Assembly (NCBI GenBank): GCA_951812305.1
Contig: CATOSB010000008.1
Location: 733,144-797,143, forward strand
Direction of reading: 5' to 3'
From: an uncultured Paracoccaceae bacterium
GTDB lineage: Bacteria > Pseudomonadota > Alphaproteobacteria > Rhodobacterales > Rhodobacteraceae
DNA length: 64,000 bases
Shown here: positions 8,999 to 17,252 of the stretch, piece by piece
Position numbering within the stretch: the stretch's first letter is position 1
How the letters are laid out: each line of letters starts with the position of its first letter
The notes under the pieces: model-generated
What the model saw: only the letters and a program-made list of their open reading frames with translations
What the model was told of the DNA's origin: nothing
Databases searched by the model: none
Made by a program: the position numbers and the translations under genes

Positions 8999-9757
8999 TT
9001 GAGCACAGAAATCCGACATCCGGACCATCCACTGCCACGGGTTTTGGCGTATAGCGCGCTTTTCCTGAACGTGTTTGTCTTTGTTGTCGTGAATTTCTGC
9101 ATCTACTGGGCGCGCTGGCGCTGGATCGAGGCTGACCCGACCGGGCGCCCACCGACCATCAGCCTTGCCATATCGTCATCGGACATCGGGCCGGTTTTTG
9201 CAATCTGGGTTTCGGTTTCGGCCGTTTGCCTCGTTTTCGGTGTCTGGCTTCTGATCTGGCATTACCTCGGCCTTCTCAAACGCTGTCTGGCCCCAAAGCG
9301 CAGTTTGACAAACACCATCGTCGTGTCCGCGATCTTGGTTGCGGTGGCGCAGCCGGTGTCTGCTCTTGGGATGCATTGGCTCAGCACATTCCGGCTGCCG
9401 TTTGCTGCAGAATTGCACATGACCGGCAGCTATATGTTCTTTGTCGCGCAAGCCTTCGTAGTTTTGATATTTTCTATTGTTAACATGATGTTACTGAATG
9501 ATGTTGACAGTCTTTCAGAGATGGAAGTGAAAGGTTTGGTCACAAGGCGCTGGGTCAAAATCCGCCTTGTCACGGGCGTCATATCCGTAATTTTGGCGTT
9601 GGCCTATCTGGGATTGTTCTTCGCCAAAGACCACTTTGTGTATCCGGAATATCCGTTGGTCTATCGTGCCTATGTCAGCGTTGAACCGATGGTGATCACC
9701 AGTTTCCTACTGGTGCTTGTCATGTGCCATGCAGACATGTTCAGGCGACGCGCTTAG
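8999..9757 (+). CDS. Multi-pass membrane protein, possibly Frag1/DRAM/Sfk1-like
   Basis: 252 residues with about six predicted membrane segments (near residues 15-36, 58-86, 100-120, 138-160, 188-207 and 225-245). The first loop contains PPTISLAISSSDIGPVFAIW, which resembles the conserved loop of the Frag1/DRAM/Sfk1 family; that link is tentative. The start used is TTG at 8999 (next residues STEIRHPDH); no strong ribosome-binding site is visible. Its 3' end overlaps the convergent CDP-alcohol phosphatidyltransferase by four bases. The function is not known. Confidence 0.7.
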   Translation: MSTEIRHPDHPLPRVLAYSALFLNVFVFVVVNFCIYWARWRWIEADPTGRPPTISLAISSSDIGPVFAIWVSVSAVCLVFGVWLLIWHYLGLLKRCLAPKRSLTNTIVVSAILVAVAQPVSALGMHWLSTFRLPFAAELHMTGSYMFFVAQAFVVLIFSIVNMMLLNDVDSLSEMEVKGLVTRRWVKIRLVTGVISVILALAYLGLFFAKDHFVYPEYPLVYRAYVSVEPMVITSFLLVLVMCHADMFRRRA

Positions 9758-10362
9758 CTGTCGCTATCGCCGGTTTTTAACATATTCGCCGCACGCATCA
9801 TTCGCTGAATTGCCGTTAGGTGGCACAACAAGGCATAGATCGCCAGCCCGATAATCAGAATCCAGCCAGTCGAAAAAAGAGCAGAGACAACCAACATAGC
9901 GCATAGATAAATGATCCGTTCCAGCCGCTCGAACAAATCCGGCCACGCGGTATTGTCGATTGTGATCTCGATGGCCGTTCGTGCCTTGGCATAGCTTGTA
10001 ATGATCGCGCCTGAAAACGCGAAAAGCGACAACGCCCATAGATCGTTCACCCAAGCGATGGCGGCCAAAACCACAAGTTCCTGATAGCGATCTACCATCG
10101 CATCGAGATATCCGCCGAATTTGGTGGACATACCGCGCTGGCGCGCCACCGCACCATCCAGTGCGTCAAACGCGAAAGCAAAGGCGAGTGTGAGACCGAA
10201 GACGAGAGCACTCTCGTGCAACAGATAGGCGGCCGAAACGAGCAGAATCAGACCAAGACCGATCAACGTGACCTGATTGGGGCTGAGACCCGCGCGCACC
10301 AGCGGTGCCGCCATTCTTTCCCAAATCGGGTCGATATATTTCTTGGCCAGTCCGTCGAGCAT
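9754..10362 (-). CDS. CDP-alcohol phosphatidyltransferase family protein
   Basis: A membrane enzyme that transfers a phosphatidyl (or similar) group from a CDP-linked donor to an alcohol. The 202-residue protein carries the family metal-binding signature DGAVARQRGMSTKFGGYLD followed by AMVDR, i.e. the DGxxAR(8x)GxxxDxxxD pattern. Hydrophobic segments follow. It lies six bases downstream of the FGGY kinase gene on the same strand, so the two are almost certainly co-transcribed. The acceptor alcohol cannot be read from the sequence; the kinase partner suggests a phosphorylated sugar or polyol as acceptor (inference). Confidence 0.9.
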   Translation of the reverse strand: MLDGLAKKYIDPIWERMAAPLVRAGLSPNQVTLIGLGLILLVSAAYLLHESALVFGLTLAFAFAFDALDGAVARQRGMSTKFGGYLDAMVDRYQELVVLAAIAWVNDLWALSLFAFSGAIITSYAKARTAIEITIDNTAWPDLFERLERIIYLCAMLVVSALFSTGWILIIGLAIYALLCHLTAIQRMMRAANMLKTGDSDS

Positions 10363-10368
10363 GCCGCG

Positions 10369-11919
10369 TTAAGCCCGTTTATACATGCGGATCAGGTCGC
10401 GCCGCATTCGATTGAGTTTGTTATACCGTTCTTCGGTCAGGGCGACATTCTGATCATTGGGCTCAAACACCGCAGACGCCGAATTGCCGAGCGCCGCAGC
10501 CGCGTCCCAAACACTTTCGGCCCATCCAAGTGTCGGCGACGCCATTGCTGCCGCGCCAATAACACCGCTCATCCTGGTGTTGCCCACATGGATCGGTCGG
10601 TTCAGCGTGTCAGACAGCATTTGCGCCAGATGCGGGTTCGCTGCGGCGCCACCGACCAACGGCACCGGCCCAGATTGCCGAACGCCGCGTTCCCGCAACA
10701 CCTTTTCAAACGCCCAGCGGGTGTTGAACGCGACACCTTCAATCACGCTTCGCTTTACAGCATCCAACCCGTGGCGCAAGGCAAGCCCAACAAACGCGCC
10801 GCGCAGCTTTTCTTCATCCACCGGCACCCGTTCGCCCGCCAGCCACGGCACAAAATACGGGTCATCGGGCTGCGGTGCGCCAAATTCGCCATAGAAGTCC
10901 TCCAAGCCCTCTTCGGCATCACGTTGGCGCGGGTCGAACCCTTCGGCCAGCCAAGACAATGCTGCACCTGCGCTTTCCTGAGTCGCGATCAGAAGCGGGC
11001 GGTGGCCAATCGACGAGGTGATCGTAGCATAGGAATTGGCCACGCTCAGAACGCGACGGTCAAAGAACCCGGCCACCCAGCTTGAGGTGGACATGCAGAT
11101 ATGCAGCTCTCCATCCCCCACGGCGCCGGATCCGATGGCTGTCGCACTAACATCGCCGCCGCCGCCCAAAACCGGAATGTCGCGTTTCAGGCCGAGCTGC
11201 GCCGCTGCTGCATCCGTCAATCCGCCAACAACCGCGCCGCCATCGACGATTTTTGGCAATTTTTCCTGCGGAATGCCCACACGGTGGGTCAGTGCATCTG
11301 ACCATCCTTCGCGCCCGCGCCGCGTGTCCATCAGCCAAGTCAGGTTGGCGCTGTCCGAGGTGGTGGTAAATTCACCGGTCGCACGATGCAAAAGCCAGTC
11401 TTTGACGTCGAGAAGGTAGTTGGCGTTGGCAAAAACCTCCGGCTCATTTTCCTTGACCCACAGCATTTTGCCGATTGGGTCCATGCCGTTATGTGACGGC
11501 GCGCCGTTGGCCAGCGGTAACCAGCGTGCCAACGCACCGATGCCGTATCCTGATACTTTCGGAAACCCGCCAAGCACGCGCTGCATCAGCGGCGCGGACC
11601 GCTTGTCGAGCCACACAAGGGCAGGGCGCATTGCCGCGCCACGTGCGTCAGCACAAACCAACCCACACATCTGGGCGCAGAACACAATCGCGCCTGCACG
11701 CTCTGAAAGGTCCGGAATTGTTCCCTGCAATCGCCCGATTCCACGTGCCAGCGCGCTCCACCAATCTTCCGGTGTCTGCTCGGCCATGCTGGGCCCGGGA
11801 AGGTTCAGCGGATAGGTTTCGGTTGCATCCGCCACCAAATGCAAATCACCATCGACAGCGCCGACTTTCACGCCGGATGTTCCAAAGTCGGCTGCTATTA
11901 TCAGATCATGTTCTGGCAT
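10369..11919 (-). CDS. FGGY-family carbohydrate kinase (xylulokinase-like)
   Basis: ATP-dependent kinase of a sugar or polyol. The start at 11919 (MPEHDLIIAADFGTSGVKVG) is preferred over an in-frame start 66 bases upstream because the family begins with this phosphate-1 motif; the protein is then 516 residues. Other landmarks are the VWLDKRSAPLM segment, the central GGGGDVSATAIGSGAV and the C-terminal LVGGAAANPHLAQMLSD ATP-site segment. It is the first gene of a two-gene operon with the CDP-alcohol phosphatidyltransferase and is divergent from the Stealth gene. The substrate is unknown; xylulokinase is the closest subgroup by general appearance, but the context argues for a role in lipid head-group or glycan synthesis rather than catabolism. 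Confidence 0.88.
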   Translation of the reverse strand: MPEHDLIIAADFGTSGVKVGAVDGDLHLVADATETYPLNLPGPSMAEQTPEDWWSALARGIGRLQGTIPDLSERAGAIVFCAQMCGLVCADARGAAMRPALVWLDKRSAPLMQRVLGGFPKVSGYGIGALARWLPLANGAPSHNGMDPIGKMLWVKENEPEVFANANYLLDVKDWLLHRATGEFTTTSDSANLTWLMDTRRGREGWSDALTHRVGIPQEKLPKIVDGGAVVGGLTDAAAAQLGLKRDIPVLGGGGDVSATAIGSGAVGDGELHICMSTSSWVAGFFDRRVLSVANSYATITSSIGHRPLLIATQESAGAALSWLAEGFDPRQRDAEEGLEDFYGEFGAPQPDDPYFVPWLAGERVPVDEEKLRGAFVGLALRHGLDAVKRSVIEGVAFNTRWAFEKVLRERGVRQSGPVPLVGGAAANPHLAQMLSDTLNRPIHVGNTRMSGVIGAAAMASPTLGWAESVWDAAAALGNSASAVFEPNDQNVALTEERYNKLNRMRRDLIRMYKRA

Positions 11920-12010
11920 TATTCGAAGGCTCACCGGCGTCGCGTGGCCCCCATGTGCCGAACTGCGCCATCCTTGGCAAGCCATCCTCGCGCCGTTAAG
12001 GCGGGGTCAG

Positions 12011-12988
12011 TTGAACGGAGCGCGTAATTTGGATCGCGAGTATGATGTCGTGTTCACTTGGGTGGATGACGCCTTTCCGGGGTATCTGGAAAGCCTGAAC
12101 GAATATTCCACCGACAAACGCGATCTCAATCCCAATCGCACCCGCGACAATCTTGATCTGATCCGTTACGCGATGCGATCTGTCGCACGGTACCTGCCCG
12201 AAGCGCGCCGCATCTATCTGTTCACCTGCCGCCCGCAGGTGCCCACGTGGTTGAACACAGATCATCCGAAAATCCGGCTGGTACATCATGACGAAGTGAT
12301 TTCACGCGACGACTTGCCGACATTCTCAAGCTTCGCCATTGTCAGCCATTTGCATTTGTTACCCGATCTGACGCAGCGATTCGTTTATTTCGAAGACGAC
12401 TTTCTCGCCAATTCCCCGAATTTGCTGAATGCTCTATCGGACGATGACGGTCAGCCCGTTGTACATTTCGGTCGCCACTGGATTGCTCCGGCGGCGAAGT
12501 TGAACACAAAAACGTCCAGCCCGTGGAACCTCGCACTCGCAAACGCGGACGGACTGCTGTCCGAGCGATTCCGGCCGGGACCGAGGCGGCAGGCCATACA
12601 CGGCCCGCAATTGTTTGATCGTGACATCTGGGCAGCGGCGATTGCCGACTTCCCCGACGTATTTAAGGCAACGCGCAAGGCCAGGTTCCGGGCAGGCAAC
12701 GGCATACCGCCAGAGCAGTTCATTCCGCACTATGCCGTGGAAACGGGTCAGGCGGAACTGGCGCCGATGAAGCAGGCGCGCAAGGTAGAAGGCTATGTCA
12801 GCCTGGAAAATTTCCTACCGTGGACATGGATGCAGCTGAAAACCGTGGAACGCCGCAATCCCTCAAGCATCGCGCTGAATGACAGTTTCGGCGACAATCC
12901 CAACACCCGGGTTGAGCGTCTGGTAAAACGCTGGCTTCAGCTGCGTTTCCCTGACCCGGCACCTTGGGAGAATGACGCGGCGCAGTGA
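12011..12988 (+). CDS. Stealth family protein (sugar-1-phosphate transferase)
   Basis: Stealth proteins transfer hexose 1-phosphate units to build capsule-type phosphoglycans. The 325-residue protein has conserved region 1 at its start (YDVVFTWVDDAFPGY), region 2 at about residues 40-130 (RTRDNLDLIRYAMRSV, then RRIYLFTCRPQVPTWLN and FVYFEDDFLANSP), and later a PEQFIPHYAVETG segment. The start codon is a TTG at 12011; this places the YDVV motif ten residues in, as usual. It is divergent from the FGGY kinase (92 bp between starts) and followed by a sphingolipid-type desaturase, which suggests a surface glycan or glycolipid locus. No flippase or polymerase genes are seen. Confidence 0.9.
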   Translation: MNGARNLDREYDVVFTWVDDAFPGYLESLNEYSTDKRDLNPNRTRDNLDLIRYAMRSVARYLPEARRIYLFTCRPQVPTWLNTDHPKIRLVHHDEVISRDDLPTFSSFAIVSHLHLLPDLTQRFVYFEDDFLANSPNLLNALSDDDGQPVVHFGRHWIAPAAKLNTKTSSPWNLALANADGLLSERFRPGPRRQAIHGPQLFDRDIWAAAIADFPDVFKATRKARFRAGNGIPPEQFIPHYAVETGQAELAPMKQARKVEGYVSLENFLPWTWMQLKTVERRNPSSIALNDSFGDNPNTRVERLVKRWLQLRFPDPAPWENDAAQ

Positions 12989-13042
12989 CGCTTTTCCGCG
13001 GGACCGCTTGCGTTTATCTTGGCATCGACAAATAGAGGCATC

Positions 13043-14134
13043 ATGGATCAAAGCCCCAGCCAATTGCCATCTGGTGGCCGAAAGGTCGGCATCTCGCCAC
13101 AAGCACGACGGCACAACGACATGCGCCGCGCGGTGATCGATGCACATCCCGAATTGAAAACGGTCGCAGGCCCGGATTGGCGGACAGTCTTTGTATTGCC
13201 GGTCATATTGGCGGCGCATTGGGGCATGGCCTGGGCGGTATCGGATGCGCCGATCTGGGTCATCTTCATTGCCGCGTTTTTTTGGGGCCAGATCGCCATT
13301 CATGCTGCTGGTTCATTGGTCCATGAGACCGCCCACAAACTGATCTTTCGCGGACGCCGCGCCAAGCTGGCTTTTGATCTGGGCTTGGAAATGATTCTGG
13401 GCTCTTACGCCAAACAGCTAACCTATCAACACGAGCACATCACCAGCCATCACCCCTATATCGGCGATTACGAGCGTGACTATGAACATGAAGATATCTG
13501 CGCCTTTCAAAGCCGGATGCAGCTGCGCCATGACAATCCGGTCATCCAACGGTTTCTGACCGTACTGACGCTGGTGATCCATGCCGTTCCACTTGGGTTC
13601 CTAATCGGCGACGAAGTGCTGCCGCGACTAAACAAGTGGTTCTCCAGCCGTCCGCAAAAAGACCCTGAACGGGTGATCGAGGCGACTCAGCCTTCCCGCT
13701 GGGAAGTTACAGCATTCATCGCAATGTCGATCCTATCCAATCTTCTGCTTTTGGCGATCTTCGGCCCCTGGGCGTTGCTTTATCACCTTTGGGCCCTGTC
13801 GCTGTTCCTTGGAAAATTCGGCATCTGGAATCTCGGGCAATCGCTGTCCGAGCATGAAGGCCCGGACGATGAAAACCCGTCGCGGTCCACCTATGGCTGG
13901 ATCAATATTCCCTTGTTAAACACTGGCTATCACAACGAACACCACACGTTCCCCAATGTCGCCTGGACGAAGCTGCCCGCGCTGACTAGGACGGCGCCGG
14001 AAGTGTTTACGGCGAATGCAAAGAAAAGCTATTTCGGCTACTGGTTCGATCATCTGCGTGGCGATTTCACCGCCTCGCGCAAGTCGCCGCTACACGATCA
14101 GGACAATACCGAACGCTGCGCGGGCGCGCGCTGA
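13043..14134 (+). CDS. Fatty acid/sphingolipid desaturase, delta-4 (DES) type
   Basis: A membrane di-iron desaturase. The N-terminal 40 residues (RHNDMRRAVIDAHPELKTVA) resemble the Lipid_DES domain of eukaryotic sphingolipid delta-4 desaturases. Histidine boxes are HETAH, HEHITSHHPYIGDYERD and HNEHHTFPN, the three expected iron-ligand clusters, between hydrophobic segments. Length is 363 residues from ATG 13043, preferred over 13019 because the family alignment begins near MDQSPS. In eukaryotes the reaction converts dihydroceramide to ceramide. Sphingolipids occur in some alphaproteobacteria, but no serine palmitoyltransferase is in this window, so the actual substrate remains open. Confidence 0.88.
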   Translation: MDQSPSQLPSGGRKVGISPQARRHNDMRRAVIDAHPELKTVAGPDWRTVFVLPVILAAHWGMAWAVSDAPIWVIFIAAFFWGQIAIHAAGSLVHETAHKLIFRGRRAKLAFDLGLEMILGSYAKQLTYQHEHITSHHPYIGDYERDYEHEDICAFQSRMQLRHDNPVIQRFLTVLTLVIHAVPLGFLIGDEVLPRLNKWFSSRPQKDPERVIEATQPSRWEVTAFIAMSILSNLLLLAIFGPWALLYHLWALSLFLGKFGIWNLGQSLSEHEGPDDENPSRSTYGWINIPLLNTGYHNEHHTFPNVAWTKLPALTRTAPEVFTANAKKSYFGYWFDHLRGDFTASRKSPLHDQDNTERCAGAR

Positions 14135-14191
14135 AAGCCTCTTTCCGTTTCAATGATTTGCCCGTAGTTTTCGGGCGAACGTAATCGCAGT

Positions 14192-15229
14192 GTGGACATG
14201 CAGCCAATGCTGGAAAGTGACTGGGTCAGTTCCTTTATCGAAGTCTTTACGCTCTGCAAATTCCGGGCAGAGGAAGACATAGTCGTTCTGTCCGAAAGCC
14301 AGTCCCGCGCGCAAAACGTGCTGCTCGCTGAACTGGCATTGGGGCAGATGGAGCTGCGCCATTATCGGCTGACCGTTCCAACACCACCTGCACCCGCTGG
14401 ACCGATTGCCAAATCAACCGGCGCCAGTCAGGCGCTGAGCGGGCAACCCGCCGCCGTGAAAGCCTTGTCAGAGGCCGACGTGGTCATCGACCTGACCGTA
14501 GAGGGCCTGATGCACGCGCCCGAAACGCCGCAAATCCTGAAAGGCGGTGCGCGGATCCTGAACATTTCCAACGAGCATCCCGAAGCTTTGGCGCGTCTGG
14601 TTCCACAGGCCGACATGAAAGGAGCGGTGAAAGAGGCTGTCGCCCGTTGCCGTGCTGCGAAAGCAATGCGAGTGACGTCACCCGGCGGCACCGACTTGAC
14701 GGTCGCAATGGAGGGCGCGGCCACGGTCGGAATTTGGGGCTGGACGGACCGCCCCGGAACGCTCGCGCACTGGCCCGGCGGCCTTGTAGTCTCGTTTCCT
14801 AAATCCGGCACCGTCAACGGTCGCCTTGCCTATCAACCCGGCGATATCAACCTGACATTCAAACGCTACTTCGAAAGCGCCGTTGAGATGACGCTGGAAA
14901 ATGACTTCGTGACCAAAGTCGAAGGGCGGGGGACTGACGCCTTGTTGATGCGGGATTACCTCGCCAGCTTTGAGGAGCCGGAAGCCTATGCCACCAGCCA
15001 TGTCGGCTGGGGCATGAACCCCGGCGCGCGGTATGAGGCGCTGACGATGTACGACAAGGCCGATACGAATGGTACTGAATTGCGAGCGTTGGCCGGAAAT
15101 TTCCTGTACTCGACCGGCGCGAACGAATTCGCCGGTCGTTTCACGCGCGGGCATTTCGATCTGCCGATGATGGGCTGTGACATCGCGCTTGATGGTGCAA
15201 AGGTCGTCGAGCGCGGGACGTTGCTGTGA
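14192..15229 (+). CDS. NicX-like (2,5-dihydroxypyridine 5,6-dioxygenase / M29 fold) enzyme
   Basis: The 345-residue protein has the overall pattern of NicX, the Fe(II) ring-opening dioxygenase of nicotinate degradation, whose fold derives from M29 aminopeptidases. The iron ligands known for NicX (two His and one Asp) have counterparts here: the His of SHVGWG (about residue 270) and the H-x-D of GHFDLPMMGCDI (about residues 321 and 323). The N-terminal half includes the PETPQILKGGARILNISNEHPEALARL segment in divided form. GTG 14192 and ATG 14198 are both possible starts. The stop overlaps the next gene by four bases. Downstream are a hydrolase, an acyl-CoA dehydrogenase and an acyl-CoA ligase, so the true substrate may be a different heterocyclic or cyclic compound than dihydroxypyridine. 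Confidence 0.8.
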   Translation: MDMQPMLESDWVSSFIEVFTLCKFRAEEDIVVLSESQSRAQNVLLAELALGQMELRHYRLTVPTPPAPAGPIAKSTGASQALSGQPAAVKALSEADVVIDLTVEGLMHAPETPQILKGGARILNISNEHPEALARLVPQADMKGAVKEAVARCRAAKAMRVTSPGGTDLTVAMEGAATVGIWGWTDRPGTLAHWPGGLVVSFPKSGTVNGRLAYQPGDINLTFKRYFESAVEMTLENDFVTKVEGRGTDALLMRDYLASFEEPEAYATSHVGWGMNPGARYEALTMYDKADTNGTELRALAGNFLYSTGANEFAGRFTRGHFDLPMMGCDIALDGAKVVERGTLL

Positions 15230-16008
15230 AAGCCGCCGGCATCAGTTATTTGCAAAACGGAACCGGCCAGCCGGTGATCTATCTGCATGGCATCGGCGGC
15301 GGCGCGGCGTCCTTCCAGCATCAACTGGCGGCGGCGGGCAACACCTGCACCATCACCGCGTGGGACATGCCTGGATACCGGGAAAGCGACCCCATCGATG
15401 ACCCAATCACCTTTCCCGCCCTGTCCGACCGGCTTGGCGATTTCATCACAGCGCTCGGATATGACCGCGCGCATCTGGTCGGACACTCAATTGGTGGAAT
15501 GGTGGCGCTGGAACACGCGCTGCGACGCCCCCAACAGGTGGCAACGCTTACGATGATTGGGTCCACCCCGGCCTTTGGCGGGCGCGACGAGAGTTTCAAA
15601 GAGGCTTTTCTGAAGGCGCGTCTGGAACCGTTGAAACGCGGCATGTCGATGCCCGAGATGGCAAAGGCCGCCGCGCCGCATCTGGTCGGGCCGAATGCAA
15701 AACCCGCTGTCATCGACGAAATTGCCGGGATCATGGCGGAGGTTTCGGAACCGACATGGCGCGCGATCCTTGATTGTCTCGTCACGTTCAATCGTCGCGC
15801 CGACCTGACCCGCGTGTCGCAGCCCTGCCTGTTTATTGCGGGTGAGCATGACCAGAATGCCCCTGCGCGCACCATGCAACGCATGGCGGACGGCGTGGAC
15901 AATGCCGAATATCACGTGATCCGGGATACCGGCCACATGATCAATCAAGAAGCGCCCAAGCGCGTCAATGCTATCCTTCGCAGCTTTTTCAGAAGGCATC
16001 GCTTATGA
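15226..16008 (+). CDS. Alpha/beta-fold hydrolase (NicD-like by context)
   Basis: A 260-residue serine hydrolase. The nucleophile elbow is GHSIGGMVALEHA (Ser near residue 88), the acid is likely in the FIAGEHDQNAP strand-loop, and the catalytic His is in RDTGHMINQEAP near the end; an oxyanion HGIGGG loop lies at about residue 24. The GTG start overlaps the NicX-like stop and its own stop overlaps the next ATG (ATGA), so translation is coupled on both sides. In nicotinate degradation NicD, a member of the same fold, removes formate from the NicX product; pairing with a NicX-like enzyme supports a similar amide or ester cleavage. The exact substrate is inferred only from context. Confidence 0.82.
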   Translation: MKAAGISYLQNGTGQPVIYLHGIGGGAASFQHQLAAAGNTCTITAWDMPGYRESDPIDDPITFPALSDRLGDFITALGYDRAHLVGHSIGGMVALEHALRRPQQVATLTMIGSTPAFGGRDESFKEAFLKARLEPLKRGMSMPEMAKAAAPHLVGPNAKPAVIDEIAGIMAEVSEPTWRAILDCLVTFNRRADLTRVSQPCLFIAGEHDQNAPARTMQRMADGVDNAEYHVIRDTGHMINQEAPKRVNAILRSFFRRHRL

Positions 16009-17252
16009 CCCACCCGATCTTTGACCCTGACGCCTGGGGTCTGACGCCAAAACAGGCCGAGTTAACCGCCAAGGCCCGCGCGCTTGCAGAGGCCAATTTC
16101 GCCCCTCGCGCCGCGCAATATGACCGTGACGCGACATTCCCGACAGAAAATTATTCTGATCTGGCCGAAAGCGGGCTGCTGGGCATCTGCATACCCGAGG
16201 CCGAGGGCGGGCTTGGTGCAGATCTGAAAACCTACATGCTGACGGCCGCAGAGATCGGACGTTTTTGCGGTTCAACGGCGCTGACCTTCAACATGCATGT
16301 GTCTTCCTGCCTTTGGACCGGGGATTTGCTGGATCAGCTCGAACTTGATGATTCTGTGCGCGATGAATTACACACGCAGCGCAAGCTGCACTATCGGCGC
16401 ATCCTCAAGGACGGCGCAATTTATGCACAACCGTTTTCCGAAGGCGGCGCAGCGGCGGCAGGGTTCAAGGCATTCGGCACCACCGCGTTGAAGGTCGACG
16501 GCGGCTGGCGGATTAATGGCAAAAAGATATTTGCGTCTTTATCGGGCCACGCCAATTTCTATGGTGCGCTCTGCACCGCATTGATGTCGCCGGATGACGA
16601 ACACTCGCGGCGCAACACGATGTATATCGCGGTGCCTGCCGATGCAGACGGCGTCAAAGTTGTCGGCGATTGGGATCCGCTGGGGATGCGCGGCACGGTC
16701 AGCCGGACGCTGTTGTTCGAGGATGTTTTCGTGCCGGACGAGGCGCAACTCATGCCCCACGGTGTTTATCCTGACGCCGCGCGCCATTGGCCACATATGT
16801 TCATGACGCTGACGCCGTCCTACATGGGCATTGCGCAGGCATGTGTTGATTTCACCGTCGCCTACCTGCGCGGGGAAGTGCCGGGAATGCCACCGGTCAA
16901 ACGGCGCATGTATCCCACCAAACAACTGGCCGTCGCGCAGATGCAGGTGATGCTTGAACAAACCAAGGCGCTTTGGTTTCAGGCGGTATCCGAGGCACGG
17001 CCAGACCCATCAAAAGACAGCCTGATGCGGGCATGGGCGGCACAACACACGGTGATGGAAAACGCCAACGAACTGGCGCAACTCGCGATCCGCACCTGCG
17101 GCGGGCAGGCGATGTTGAAGTCGCTACCATTGGAACGGCTCTACCGCGATAGCCGCTGCGGCTCACTCATGCTGCCCTGGACAGCGGAACTCTGCCTCGA
17201 CATGCTGGGCAAGGGCACCCTTTATGAACCCGGCGAGAACGATGACGATTGA
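16005..17252 (+). CDS. Acyl-CoA dehydrogenase family protein
   Basis: FAD-dependent flavoprotein of 415 residues. The N-terminal helical domain (LTAKARALAEANFAPRAAQ, then GLLGICIPEAEGGLGADLKT), the middle beta domain (AQPFSEGGAAAAGFKAFGT, WRINGKKIFASLSGHANFYG, DPLGMRGTVSRTLLFEDVFV) and the C-terminal helices ending in the RTCGGQAMLKSLPLERLYRD segment all fit the family. It normally introduces an alpha-beta double bond in an acyl-CoA; related members oxidise other acids or nitro/amine compounds. It is placed between the hydrolase (ATGA overlap) and the acyl-CoA ligase, which would supply its thioester substrate. Confidence 0.9.
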   Translation: MTHPIFDPDAWGLTPKQAELTAKARALAEANFAPRAAQYDRDATFPTENYSDLAESGLLGICIPEAEGGLGADLKTYMLTAAEIGRFCGSTALTFNMHVSSCLWTGDLLDQLELDDSVRDELHTQRKLHYRRILKDGAIYAQPFSEGGAAAAGFKAFGTTALKVDGGWRINGKKIFASLSGHANFYGALCTALMSPDDEHSRRNTMYIAVPADADGVKVVGDWDPLGMRGTVSRTLLFEDVFVPDEAQLMPHGVYPDAARHWPHMFMTLTPSYMGIAQACVDFTVAYLRGEVPGMPPVKRRMYPTKQLAVAQMQVMLEQTKALWFQAVSEARPDPSKDSLMRAWAAQHTVMENANELAQLAIRTCGGQAMLKSLPLERLYRDSRCGSLMLPWTAELCLDMLGKGTLYEPGENDDD

